From Bdellovibrionales bacterium (GTDB taxonomy: Bacteria; Bdellovibrionota; UBA1018; CAIMNF01), in NCBI GenBank assembly GCA_947502835.1, contig CANNBJ010000004.1:1-64000 (forward strand): a stretch of 64,000 nucleotides of DNA, read 5' to 3'. The translations under genes and the position numbers were made by a program. Numbering within the stretch: the stretch's first letter is position 1; each line of letters opens with the position of its first letter. This document shows, one piece after another, positions 1-7,708 of this stretch. The notes under the pieces were generated by a model, which saw only the letters and a program-made list of their open reading frames with translations, had not been told where the DNA came from and made no database searches.

Positions 1-29
1 ATCCGAAAAAAGGTCCCCGAAGAAGGTTT

Positions 30-145
30 GGGGGTGTCTTTAGCGGCGGGGTCCCACCTGATTCCATTCCGAACTCAGAAGTTAAGCCCGCCTGCGGCGA
101 CGATAGTGCCGAGGTAGCTCGGTGTCAAAATAGCACGACGCCCCC
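30..145 (+). rRNA. rrf: 5S ribosomal RNA
   Basis: About 116 nt. The ends pair as a 9-bp helix I: bases 30-38 against 137-145, with one G-U pair. The loop region around 60-80 has the usual 5S pattern (CCGAACTCAGAAGTTAAGC). The rest of the rRNA operon would lie before the window. A strong hairpin terminator follows at once. Confidence 0.95.
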
Positions 146-157
146 ATTTTACATTAG

Positions 158-200
158 AAAACCCCCTGGTTGCTTCTTCACGGCAGCCAGGGGGTTTTTG
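158..200 (+). terminator. Rho-independent terminator after 5S rRNA
   Basis: An 11-bp GC-rich stem, AAACCCCCTGG (158-168) against CCAGGGGGTTT (about 187-197), with a run of T after it. It ends the rRNA operon. Because the stem is flanked by A's on the left, it can also serve the leftward genes that converge on it. Confidence 0.85.
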
Positions 201-204
201 CGTT

Positions 205-414
205 TTAGGGCTTTGAGCGCAATGACTTTAGGATTCTCCAAATCAAGATTCCGGACAAGAGCCCCGCGAGCATGACCCACCAAAAACGAACAAAGGTAAG
301 TCCCGTTTCTGAGATCCAAAGGATGATCCTGGGAAAGATGCGGAACAGGAAAGCGATCAGGAGCCCGCCCAGGATTATGGAAACAACTTGCGGCGAGTTA
401 TTTCTTTCCATCAT
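205..414 (-). CDS. Small two-helix membrane protein, unknown function
   Basis: This is a 69-residue protein that I do not recognise. Two hydrophobic segments (about residues 9-30 and 41-62) are joined by a short loop and followed by a basic tail (KSLRSKP), so it should sit in the inner membrane as a hairpin. Its start overlaps the end of the SPFH gene by 17 bp in the same direction, which suggests coupled translation and a shared role. SPFH genes are often paired with a small membrane partner (NfeD-like in many bacteria), but this one shows no NfeD motif. Confidence 0.7.
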   Translation of the reverse strand: MMERNNSPQVVSIILGGLLIAFLFRIFPRIILWISETGLTFVRFWWVMLAGLLSGILIWRILKSLRSKP

Positions 415-1219
415 TTTTCAGCGGGAGAATGAAGTTCGCGCCGCCACCTGATCCGGTAACCACCATGGGGGACTGGCCATTCCATTTTTCGACGATTTGG
501 AGCTGAATCAATCCGGGGTTCTGCTCGAGGGCCCGCCCCCGAATCTTGATTGCCTCGGCCTCGCCCTTTGCCTTGATGACGGCGATGTTGGATTCAACCT
601 CTGCTTTTTGCTGAATGAACTTCGCTTTTGCAGCCTCCTGCTCCTGAACCATCTTGGATTCAATGGCGTTTTCAAGCTCTTTTGAGAGTTCCACATTTTG
701 AATCACAATGTCCTCGATCTGAAGCAGGGTGCCGATCTTTGATCTGGAACTTTGCAGAGCCTTACTCTTGATTTCCTCGCGACGTTTAACGATTTGTTCA
801 GCGCTCTGAAGTGCAGTGACTTCCTTGAGCGCTTCCGTAACCCGGGGAGCGATCAGGCTTTCAAACGGATCACCCATGAACTCCTGATAAATTTTCACCA
901 CGCTTGATTCGGGGATCCGGTAGAGGATCTTCAATTCGATTGCGATTTGTTGAAGATCCGAGGAATAGCAATCGGCCTTTGCCCCACGAGTTTGTTGCCG
1001 GACTGCCACCGGAATCACCGAGGTGACGAAGGGGGCCTTCATGCCGAACCCCTCAGGTGCGAATTCCGGAGAGACTCTTCCCATGGTAACCAGAATTCCG
1101 CGGTGGCCCGGTTCGATGATGTAGGTGGAGGAGCTCATCAGAAGGAGGGCGAAGAACCCCAAAACTGAAAAAAGCACTGTTTTAGCCTTGGGCGAAAGGA
1201 CCTGAAAATTTTCCAGCAT
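398..1219 (-). CDS. SPFH/prohibitin-family membrane protein
   Basis: The protein has 273 residues. One N-terminal membrane segment (about 13-33) is followed by an SPFH (band 7) domain that opens with EPGHRGILVTMGRV, and then an Ala/Glu/Lys-rich coiled coil (about 185-235) typical of prohibitins. Such proteins form large rings at membranes and often hold proteases or organise lipid domains; the partner here is unknown. There is no Shine-Dalgarno sequence before the ATG. Instead a promoter, TGGACA-N18-TAAACT, ends 8 nt before the start, so the mRNA is probably leaderless. The 69-residue membrane protein follows in the same operon. Confidence 0.88.
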   Translation of the reverse strand: MLENFQVLSPKAKTVLFSVLGFFALLLMSSSTYIIEPGHRGILVTMGRVSPEFAPEGFGMKAPFVTSVIPVAVRQQTRGAKADCYSSDLQQIAIELKILYRIPESSVVKIYQEFMGDPFESLIAPRVTEALKEVTALQSAEQIVKRREEIKSKALQSSRSKIGTLLQIEDIVIQNVELSKELENAIESKMVQEQEAAKAKFIQQKAEVESNIAVIKAKGEAEAIKIRGRALEQNPGLIQLQIVEKWNGQSPMVVTGSGGGANFILPLKNDGKK

Positions 1220-1227
1220 ATGGATTC

Positions 1228-1257
1228 AGTTTACTTTTTCGAGCCTTCCAATGTCCA
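1228..1257 (-). promoter_or_regulatory. Predicted promoter of the SPFH operon (leaderless)
   Basis: On the minus strand, -35 TGGACA (1252-1257), 18-nt spacer, -10 TAAACT (1228-1233), then 8 nt to the ATG at 1219. The -35 and spacer match those at rnpB. Confidence 0.6.
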
Positions 1258-1330
1258 CTGTCAAAAACGGGAGGGGCTTGGATCCTAGCGATCTTTTGAC
1301 TGCGGGTTTCGTCTCTGGTCCTGCTCACCC

Positions 1331-1858
1331 ATGTTTTTATCTGCATTCGTCGCAAGTTGTTTCGGGGTCCATCAAGTTGCACCTCATCCGTTCCAGCCCG
1401 GCGAAACGGTTCTCTACAAGTCCCGCGGGGTAACCCATGGGCGAGCGCCTCTTTCTCATGCCTCTGGTTTGAAGCTTGGTGAGGTCACCGGGTTCCCGAG
1501 GGAGGGGCAGGTCCAAGTTACCCCTTGGGATTATCCCAATCGATTCTATCCGGGAGGAGTGGTGGGATTGGATGGAAGACCGAAGGACGGCAGTGAGGAG
1601 CTCCCCGAGTCCGAGGTTTTCCATGAAGTTCCATGTGTTCGCAACCAAAGTGGACGGGAGTTTAGGGTCGGATTCGACATGCGGCTCCAGGTGGGAAGAT
1701 CCAGGTTCGAGGCGAGACGGGCGATGAGGATTTTTGAGAATGGTTATGGTCTTTTCTTCAGGAACTCCGAGGATGAGGAGTCTTACTCTCGGCAGGGAAA
1801 TTCATTGTTTTTCGAGAAGGGGGCACCGACGTTAATCCGCTTCCTGCCGCGAGAGTAG
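1331..1858 (+). CDS. Hypothetical protein, possibly exported
   Basis: 175 residues, not recognised. The first 16 residues are hydrophobic (MFLSAFVASCFGVHQV), which could be a short signal or an anchor, though charge before it is lacking. The rest is soluble, rich in Gly, Arg, Glu and Phe, and without a family motif I know. It converges on the GT-C-like gene with 13 bp between their stops. There is no clear Shine-Dalgarno sequence; TTGACT lies about 35 nt upstream, without a good -10. The start is therefore uncertain. It is kept because no better gene covers this stretch and the composition looks like a protein. Confidence 0.5.
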   Translation: MFLSAFVASCFGVHQVAPHPFQPGETVLYKSRGVTHGRAPLSHASGLKLGEVTGFPREGQVQVTPWDYPNRFYPGGVVGLDGRPKDGSEELPESEVFHEVPCVRNQSGREFRVGFDMRLQVGRSRFEARRAMRIFENGYGLFFRNSEDEESYSRQGNSLFFEKGAPTLIRFLPRE

Positions 1859-1871
1859 AGGTTTCAGCCAC

Positions 1872-3086
1872 CTATTTCACGGCGAGCAATGTAAGGACCA
1901 GTGCACTGGCGAGATAAGTCCAGGCAATGTTCCTTGATTTTTTCGAGCCCAGAACCGGGTCCAAGGCCATGACGGCTGAGAAATTGGAAAGGGGCATCAG
2001 AATCCAAAAGGTATGTGCTGAGGCACCCTTGATTGAAAAAATGAATAACAATGGCGTAAGCAATGGGAGCAAGAGCTCGACTCTCGAAAAGGGGTGTTTC
2101 CAGTGTTTCCTGAGTCCGTACAGTCTTCGGATCGCAACTCCGACGATCACGAACGAGAATGCATAGGCGGAAAGGGCAGGAATAAAGGCCCATGGTTGTA
2201 ACATCAGATTGCTGATCATTCCCTGAAATCCGGCGCCATGGTCCGAGAGAAATCGGAAAATTTCAGCGGTGGGAAAGCTCAGATAGCGTAAAATTGTGTG
2301 AAAGTAATCCTGCAGGTTGCCGAGATGAAGCGCAACCACCCCGGCCGGGGCGTGTCCAGCTCCTCTTGCTCGCTCAATCAGCCACGGAATCAGAAACAAG
2401 CCCCCTGCAAGGACCCCTGTCATGCCGGAAAAAACAAATTGGAGAGGCTTTTGGATTCCGGGAAGAAATAGCAGTCCCGCCAATCCAAGAAGGGGGGTCG
2501 ACAGGTGAATCTGGAAGCAAAGGATCAAAAGCACCCCGAGGGTGAAAGCTTGGATGAAACGCCAACTTCCTCCCTTGCGAGCAATCGAATCGAGGATCCA
2601 AAAAAAAGGGACGGAAAGAACCGGAAGGAAGCTTGGATTCCAAATGGTTGAAAAGAGAATTGACCAAGGCGAAAAGGCCAGGAACACAGCGAGAAGCATC
2701 CGGTTCTCCGGTCGGACTCGGCGGTAGAGCCAGATAAAGAGAAAACCCATTGCGAGCCAATTCAAAAAAACGACCCACATTTGCAGGCCGAAAAGCGCTC
2801 CTTTGGAAAGGAAAAGGGGAAGGCCTGCGATTACGGCCTGGAAGCCGCCGGGAATGGATTCACCCGTATACACCAATTTGGGTCCATAGGCAGGAACCTC
2901 TCCCGTGAGGTAAAAGAGTTGGCCCATCTTGTAAATGGCTTCCTGGTCCGAGGCGTGTTCCAAACGACCGGAGGTCCAAAGACGCAAGGTCAGGGAGAGC
3001 GCGAAAACAAGAGAAAACAAAAAGGACCGGTTCCCCGGTCCCTTTGTGGATAAATGGTCGATCGAATGAACTTGATCAGTTGACAC
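1872..3086 (-). CDS. Polytopic membrane protein, GT-C glycosyltransferase-like
   Basis: 404 residues with about ten hydrophobic helices. The first helix (about 20-38) is followed by an outward loop with an acidic cluster (D47-Q-E49) just after it, the placement expected for the catalytic acid of GT-C enzymes (PMT/ArnT type), which use polyprenyl-phosphate sugars. No other family signature is clear, so the assignment is tentative. The start is GTG, chosen because GGGAG lies 7 nt upstream; an ATG 4 bp earlier is out of frame. It is preceded on the same strand by the small basic protein gene. Confidence 0.65.
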   Translation of the reverse strand: MSTDQVHSIDHLSTKGPGNRSFLFSLVFALSLTLRLWTSGRLEHASDQEAIYKMGQLFYLTGEVPAYGPKLVYTGESIPGGFQAVIAGLPLFLSKGALFGLQMWVVFLNWLAMGFLFIWLYRRVRPENRMLLAVFLAFSPWSILFSTIWNPSFLPVLSVPFFWILDSIARKGGSWRFIQAFTLGVLLILCFQIHLSTPLLGLAGLLFLPGIQKPLQFVFSGMTGVLAGGLFLIPWLIERARGAGHAPAGVVALHLGNLQDYFHTILRYLSFPTAEIFRFLSDHGAGFQGMISNLMLQPWAFIPALSAYAFSFVIVGVAIRRLYGLRKHWKHPFSRVELLLPLLTPLLFIFSIKGASAHTFWILMPLSNFSAVMALDPVLGSKKSRNIAWTYLASALVLTLLAVK

Positions 3087-3119
3087 TCATAGACTCCCGG
3101 TCAGGGATGAGGGTGTAAC

Positions 3120-3224
3120 TCAGGATTTCTTGGCGCTGATCTTGCGCTTGATTGCGGCCTTCTTCTTTGCCTGATTTTTGCGGTTTTTCATCTTTTGAGT
3201 GCGATTTTTTCTGCCTTTGCCCAT
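3120..3224 (-). CDS. 34-residue highly basic protein (ribosomal-protein-like)
   Basis: A 34-residue protein beginning MGKGRKNRTQKMKNRKNQ and ending ISAKKS. More than half of its residues are Lys or Arg and none is acidic, as in tiny ribosomal proteins (Thx, bS22/AURKAIP1 type, bL36). The pattern R-K-x-R-x-x-K-M-K is similar to the AURKAIP1/COX24 motif, but this is inference. Support for a real gene: AAGGAA sits about 7 nt before the ATG, and a near-consensus promoter (TTGACC-N17-TAAAGT) lies just upstream. It falls below common gene-length cutoffs and is likely to be missed by gene callers. Confidence 0.82.
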   Translation of the reverse strand: MGKGRKNRTQKMKNRKNQAKKKAAIKRKISAKKS

Positions 3225-3244
3225 GGAAAATTCCTTTCGTTTTT

Positions 3245-3285
3245 AAGACTTTAGTCTTGTTTTGGGGTCTGGTCAAGAATCTTGA
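3245..3285. promoter_or_regulatory. Two palindromes over the promoter (possible operators)
   Basis: AAGACTTTAGTCTT (3245-3258; 6-bp arms, 2-nt centre) covers the -10 box, and TCAAGAATCTTGA (3273-3285; 6-bp arms, 1-nt centre) overlaps the -35 box. The two are centred about 27 bp apart. They could bind a repressor, or form hairpins; neither is proven. Confidence 0.4.
3248..3276 (-). promoter_or_regulatory. Strong promoter of the small basic protein
   Basis: Minus strand: -35 TTGACC (3271-3276), 17-nt spacer, -10 TAAAGT (3248-3253). It is one of the best sigma70-type matches in the window and leaves a leader of about 20 nt carrying AAGGAA. Confidence 0.75.
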
Positions 3286-3304
3286 CGCATGGATTCAGGC
3301 TTCA

Positions 3305-3312
3305 GGGGGGGG
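3305..3312. repeat. G8 homopolymer upstream of the 3374 gene
   Basis: Eight G's in a row in the leader or promoter area of the next rightward gene. Such tracts can change length during replication. Confidence 0.9.
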
Positions 3313-3373
3313 CGGTCACTCATTCCCTTCAAGATTCGCAACCATCCTTCCGAAACGTCAGGGAGGAGAAGAA

Positions 3374-4171
3374 ATGCTTTTTGAGGCAAAAAAACTGGAT
3401 CTCGATGCAGCAGAGGAACTGTTCCAATGCCGCGTTTCGAGCGTCAAGCCCTTCGCGCTGATGCTGAGTCCCGTGTATGTCTTCATGAAGCGGAACCAGA
3501 AGTTTGTTTCCGTGAAAGCACCCCTCGATTTTTTTACCCCTGAGGAACTCGCGTCCCTTGCGCGACACGAGGAGTTCTTTCTTCCGAAGAGTGTCGTTGA
3601 GGTTTCCGAATTTCAAACTTCGGCACGTCTGGTTTGCGGGATTCTCGAGAGAGCCAAAAAGGGATTCCCGCCTGCTTCATTTGAGATTTCCAATGAATTG
3701 ATCAAAGTTCTTGCCCCTCTTTGGGGCAAGGAGATTCGTGTTTCACCTTTTTGTGCAGCAATCTTCGCAGACGAACTCTGCGGGCCTCTCGAGTCCGGAG
3801 AGCTGATTCTCGGGAGGGAAAGTGCCGTTGTAAAGCATGATCTGGGACTCCTTCTCTCGGGACTCCTCGTGTTTGTTCTTGTGCATTTGGGTTGGTTTGA
3901 TCGGGAGCTGCTCACAAAGATCCGCCTTGAGGTGTACGCGCGGACCATTCGGGGTGAGGAGTGGTCCGAGCCCCGGAATGATTGGGAGACCGTCAGCTCG
4001 GATCTCATTCGCATTCTGAATTTGAATCTTGATCTGGGGTCGGGAACTCTTGAAGAGTGCTCCTCGCAGTGGTCGTTTGCCCTCCGGGGAAGAATCCGCA
4101 GGATCCTCGAAACCTCCAAAATCATCAAAGAGCGGGGAGATCATCGGTTCTCGGGGGGGTTCAGTTGGTGA
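3374..4171 (+). CDS. Hypothetical protein coupled to a coiled-coil partner
   Basis: 265 residues, family not recognised. The start ATG has a strong GGGAGGAG just upstream; longer upstream readings have none. The protein looks cytoplasmic for residues 1-150, then has one hydrophobic stretch (about 157-174, GLLLSGLLVFVLVHLGWF) that could be a membrane helix or a buried core helix, then a basic C-terminus. A run of seven G's (4152-4158) sits just before the stop codon. Its TGA overlaps the GTG of the next gene, so the two are translated together and probably work together. Confidence 0.72.
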   Translation: MLFEAKKLDLDAAEELFQCRVSSVKPFALMLSPVYVFMKRNQKFVSVKAPLDFFTPEELASLARHEEFFLPKSVVEVSEFQTSARLVCGILERAKKGFPPASFEISNELIKVLAPLWGKEIRVSPFCAAIFADELCGPLESGELILGRESAVVKHDLGLLLSGLLVFVLVHLGWFDRELLTKIRLEVYARTIRGEEWSEPRNDWETVSSDLIRILNLNLDLGSGTLEECSSQWSFALRGRIRRILETSKIIKERGDHRFSGGFSW

Positions 4172-5646
4172 ACGGAAACACCCGAATCGGATTGTCCCAT
4201 GTGATTCCTGAAAAAGTCCCCGTGGTTCATTCCACGGTGAATAGTCGCAAGGCGTTCGGGAGAATTTCGGATCTCATGTGCGCATGGGCTATGGAGGAGT
4301 GCGGGTTGACAGCGCCGAATGCAGGCGCACTCAGGATTCTGATCTCCGCACTGCTTGAGTCCCTACCGGATGGAATCCATTCACCGACGCGTATTGAAAT
4401 GGCAATTCATGATCGTCAGGTGCTTCTCGCGGTGCGCATGGCTTGGGAAGGAGACGTCGCTCCCGGAGGTGCCGAGAAGGAGTTCACTCAGCATTGGCTC
4501 CATTCGGAACAAATGAGGATCCTCAGGCGCACAATCGATCCAAGGGATCGGATTGAGGTGAGATTCCATCACAAAACACGAGCACTTGAATGGAGGGTGG
4601 TGCGGAATCTTTCGAATGAGGAGATTGATCCTGCGTTGAGTTCCTTTTCGGTCTTCGAAGACCAAAGAGAGGACTTGAGTGAGCCAGAGACGGATTACAA
4701 GGATCTCGGGGACCTGCCGTTTCAAGAGTGGCTCGAAGAAAGTTACCGGGATTCCAGACGTGATTCCATGGGAGGGACCATTCGGGTCAAAGGCGAGGTC
4801 CTCCAAGGCGACTTGGAATTGGCGAGGATCAAGGTTTCCCGTGAGTTGGACGAAGTCGAAAGAGTGATCCCGGATCGTACAGGAGAACAGGTCGCAGAAG
4901 AGGACGACGTTCAGGGGGGCGCGACCGCGGGATTGGCGCTGATCGATGATTTGTTGCGACGCTTAAAAAAATCCGAGCTCATCGAGGGAGAGCTCGAATC
5001 CGTGGTGGAACAGTTGAAGGGGGAGCTCAGGGAAAGGCGAAAGGAACTCTCTTCCTGGAAAAGAAGATACCAGCAAGCAATTGACCTGTTGAATCGCAAG
5101 GAAATGGCTCTCTATGCCCAGGCAAATGAAATGCGAACAATCCAAGCCGGGAGGATGGACGCAGGGAAGGGTGATCAGGGTGCCCTTGAGCAGTTCCGTG
5201 AGAAGGCAATCCAGATGTTTGAAAAGCTGAAGAACGTGACTCTTCAAAATGATGCCCTGAGGAAAGAGCTGCATTCCCTCCGCGAGAATCCATCCGGAGG
5301 AGTTCGTGAGTTCGAATCCGCAACTTCCATCCGCACCAACACAGAGGATTTGGAGAAAAAACTGGATCGGGTGCAGAGGTCGCTGGAAGCGGAAAAGGCG
5401 AAAGCCTCAGCTCTGCTTGAGAGAGCGCTCAATGCGGAGAAGGATTCGCAAGGATCGGCCCATCTCATTACCGATCTCGAGACAAAAGTGGAGCATACGC
5501 TGAAGACTTCGATGCAGTACAAAAAGGAAATTGATTCCATGAAACAAAAGCTCGTGCAGGCGGATGCCGAAAAGAACAAAGTGAAGAACGAGCTTCTGAA
5601 GGCTCAAGCCCAGATTCAAACCCTGATGAAGAGACAAGCTGCCTGA
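4168..5646 (+). CDS. Hypothetical protein with long C-terminal coiled coil
   Basis: 492 residues from the GTG that overlaps the preceding stop (GTGA). Residues 1-150 form a globular part with a pattern (ALRILISALLES, later IHDRQVLLAVRM) faintly like GHKL ATPase or anti-sigma folds; I cannot confirm this. A charged linker follows, and about residues 255-490 are rich in Leu, Glu, Lys and Arg with heptads, i.e. a long coiled coil. No membrane segment or signal peptide is visible. A structural or signalling scaffold acting with the 265-residue partner is plausible. It converges on the agmatinase gene, stop to stop within 4 bp. Confidence 0.75.
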   Translation: MNGNTRIGLSHVIPEKVPVVHSTVNSRKAFGRISDLMCAWAMEECGLTAPNAGALRILISALLESLPDGIHSPTRIEMAIHDRQVLLAVRMAWEGDVAPGGAEKEFTQHWLHSEQMRILRRTIDPRDRIEVRFHHKTRALEWRVVRNLSNEEIDPALSSFSVFEDQREDLSEPETDYKDLGDLPFQEWLEESYRDSRRDSMGGTIRVKGEVLQGDLELARIKVSRELDEVERVIPDRTGEQVAEEDDVQGGATAGLALIDDLLRRLKKSELIEGELESVVEQLKGELRERRKELSSWKRRYQQAIDLLNRKEMALYAQANEMRTIQAGRMDAGKGDQGALEQFREKAIQMFEKLKNVTLQNDALRKELHSLRENPSGGVREFESATSIRTNTEDLEKKLDRVQRSLEAEKAKASALLERALNAEKDSQGSAHLITDLETKVEHTLKTSMQYKKEIDSMKQKLVQADAEKNKVKNELLKAQAQIQTLMKRQAA

Positions 5647-5650
5647 GGAT

Positions 5651-6742
5651 TCAGTCTTGCCACTTGGCAAGACCCTTTGAAGCAAGGGACAAAGCTGCGA
5701 GCTTGTAAAGCAAACGCATTCCCACGTTCGCGTCCCACTCGTCGGATGCTTGAATCGGCTCAAGCGGGGTGCCCTCGGTGGTCAGCGGTGGTGCAACTTC
5801 CACAACATCAAACCCGATGATCGTCCGACCCGAGCGGGCAAGGGCCTTCAGGATGTAAATTGCCTCCGCATACTCAAGTCCGCCCGGAACCGGAGTGCCC
5901 GTATGGGGGCAAAACCTTGGATCGAGTCCGTCGATATCAAAGCTGACCCAGACTTTTTCCGGGAGGTTTGCGACGATTTTTGCTGCAATCGAGGCGAAGG
6001 ATTCCCCGCCCATCTTGGCTTCCATGATTCGTTGGTCATAGAAGACCTCGAATCGGTTGCCTTGGGAACGGGTGAACTCAACCTCCTCTTCGCAGAAATC
6101 CCGGATTCCGACCTGAACAAACTTGCTGATTCCGGAAACACGATTTGCAGCGTTCCTCATGATGGAGGCATGGGAGTCGGTGAACCCCATGTAGGCGTTT
6201 CTGGTGTCGGAGTGGGCGTCAAAATGGAGAATTCCAAAAGATCCATGGATTGCGGCAGCTGCCTCAAATGCTCCAATGGGAATCGAGTGGTCACCGCCGA
6301 TCAGGCCCGGAATTTTTCCATCTTTCAGAATCCGCAGTACCTGTCCTTGGACAAATTGATTCAGTTTTGCAGAACACTCATTCACTTTCTTGAGATTTTC
6401 TTTCAGGGACGGATTTCCCTTCACATCTCCAAAGGCTTCCTTGATGGGATCCGCAAGACGTTTCGCCTGGTCATTGAGGAGTTGGATTTCCGGATCCGCC
6501 GGCAGGCAATGAAGGCCTTGAAGGTAAGGGTCCTTCACATCCAGATCAAAAAGATCGAGCTGTGAGCTTGCATTCAGGATTGCTTCAGGTCCGTAAACCG
6601 TTCCGCCCCCGTAAGAAGTGGTCGCTTCCCAAGCCACCGGAAGAAAGATCATCTTGGATTGTGAATAGTCATCCGGAAGGCCGAAAATCCCCGCGGAAGA
6701 ATCCGCGGGGGCATTCGGATCATATCGACTCTCAGTTCCCAT
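5651..6742 (-). CDS. speB: Ureohydrolase, probable agmatinase
   Basis: 363 residues of the arginase/agmatinase family, which hydrolyse guanidino groups with two Mn ions. The metal motifs are intact: GGDHS (149-153), FDAHSD (174-179) and SFDIDGLDP (267-275), supplying the His and Asp ligands. The protein is longer than usual (about 300) because of an N-terminal extension and an insert near residues 85-130. Agmatinase is favoured because a biosynthetic arginine decarboxylase (speA) is at 25 kb; together they would make putrescine from arginine. Substrate is not certain: formimidoylglutamase and guanidinobutyrase share these motifs. It follows the exported proline-rich gene with an 11-bp overlap. 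Confidence 0.85.
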   Translation of the reverse strand: MGTESRYDPNAPADSSAGIFGLPDDYSQSKMIFLPVAWEATTSYGGGTVYGPEAILNASSQLDLFDLDVKDPYLQGLHCLPADPEIQLLNDQAKRLADPIKEAFGDVKGNPSLKENLKKVNECSAKLNQFVQGQVLRILKDGKIPGLIGGDHSIPIGAFEAAAAIHGSFGILHFDAHSDTRNAYMGFTDSHASIMRNAANRVSGISKFVQVGIRDFCEEEVEFTRSQGNRFEVFYDQRIMEAKMGGESFASIAAKIVANLPEKVWVSFDIDGLDPRFCPHTGTPVPGGLEYAEAIYILKALARSGRTIIGFDVVEVAPPLTTEGTPLEPIQASDEWDANVGMRLLYKLAALSLASKGLAKWQD

Positions 6743-7565
6743 GGGTCATGTCCTGGATCTCTCCGGTTCCATAAAGGAAAAATTCCACTGAATTGAGCTG
6801 GTAGCGCGTCGTTGTGGGGCTGCTCCAGCTGATCTGGAGTTCCACGCCTGCGACAGGATCATCTTCACTTCCGAAATTCAGAGGATCAAGAAGTTCCGCC
6901 TTCACATCCAGGGTGCGATCGGTCCCAAGTCGAACAGCAGCCGGAACAAATGAAATCTGGCCGATGTACTTGCCTTTGCCTTGGTAATTTCCGCCGTAGA
7001 CGAAGTTGATTCGATAATCGAAACTCCCTGCGGTTTGCCCGAACATGTTGGTGAATTCAACCCGGTAAACCTTGGAGACCGGTTTTGACCAACCTCGAAG
7101 CTGAGTCCAGCTCGTGATGCCGCTGGGAACCACGGCTGCTTTCAGGGATTGGTAGGTGGCATTTGGTTTGTTGGAAACGATAAAATCCCAAACCTTTTGT
7201 CCAATCGTGATGATGTCACTCAGCGAGATCCCACCGGTGGTTCCAGGTTGAGGATTTCCGGTCTGCGGGTTTCCTCCGCCTGGAAGAGCGGGAAGGGGAG
7301 GAAGGGGGTCGGTCACGGGAGGAGTGATCGGAGGGGGTGTGCCGCCTCCGCCGGTGGTTCCACCACTGGCACCGGATTTGGTTCCGGGGAGCGGGGGAGG
7401 GGGCGTTGGAGTGGGATTGGATTCCGAAGATGCTTTGGAATATTCATGACTGACATCGCGAACGGACACTCGGAGCTCGTTTGCAGTGGTTCCCCGCACA
7501 CTCTGTCCGAAAGACGGTGACCCGATGATGATTCCTGCCAAAAATACCGGAATAAAATGTTTCAT
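6732..7565 (-). CDS. Exported protein with proline/glycine-rich linker
   Basis: 277 residues, not recognised. A signal peptide (about residues 1-20, cut after FGQS) is followed by a short segment, then a low-complexity Pro/Gly/Thr linker (about 48-105), then a probable beta-rich domain (about 110-277). It should be periplasmic or on the cell surface. GGAGAGGGG sits 5-13 nt before the ATG, and a promoter TTGCGC-N17-TAAAAC lies upstream, so this gene has a normal leader. The agmatinase gene overlaps its end and may be read from the same promoter. Confidence 0.75.
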   Translation of the reverse strand: MKHFIPVFLAGIIIGSPSFGQSVRGTTANELRVSVRDVSHEYSKASSESNPTPTPPPPLPGTKSGASGGTTGGGGTPPPITPPVTDPLPPLPALPGGGNPQTGNPQPGTTGGISLSDIITIGQKVWDFIVSNKPNATYQSLKAAVVPSGITSWTQLRGWSKPVSKVYRVEFTNMFGQTAGSFDYRINFVYGGNYQGKGKYIGQISFVPAAVRLGTDRTLDVKAELLDPLNFGSEDDPVAGVELQISWSSPTTTRYQLNSVEFFLYGTGEIQDMTHGN

Positions 7566-7597
7566 GATTCCCCTCTCCTATTCTAAAGCTCCGTCGC

Positions 7598-7626
7598 GTT
7601 TTAGCCGGAAATGACAAAAAGCGCAA
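7598..7626 (-). promoter_or_regulatory. Predicted promoter of the exported protein gene
   Basis: Minus strand: -35 TTGCGC (7621-7626), 17-nt spacer, -10 TAAAAC (7598-7603). The same -35 hexamer and spacing occur at the HD-GYP operon. A 12-bp palindrome GGCGGATCCGCC lies at 7684-7695 between this promoter and hemY. Confidence 0.55.
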
Positions 7627-7708
7627 TTTTTAAATTGAAATCATGGAGGGAGTGGCGTTGATTGGAAAATAACAATGAATTCAGGCGGATCCGCCAATCT
7701 TTGCCGAA

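Noticed and set aside
3076-3276. 66-codon frame over the small basic gene
   Set aside because: It is a different frame from the 34-codon gene, has no ribosome site, and lacks the promoter arrangement that the shorter gene has.
7684-7695. Perfect 12-bp palindrome GGCGGATCCGCC between hemY and the exported protein gene
   Set aside because: There is no T-run on either side, so it is not a terminator; a single short palindrome with a BamHI core is not enough to call an operator.
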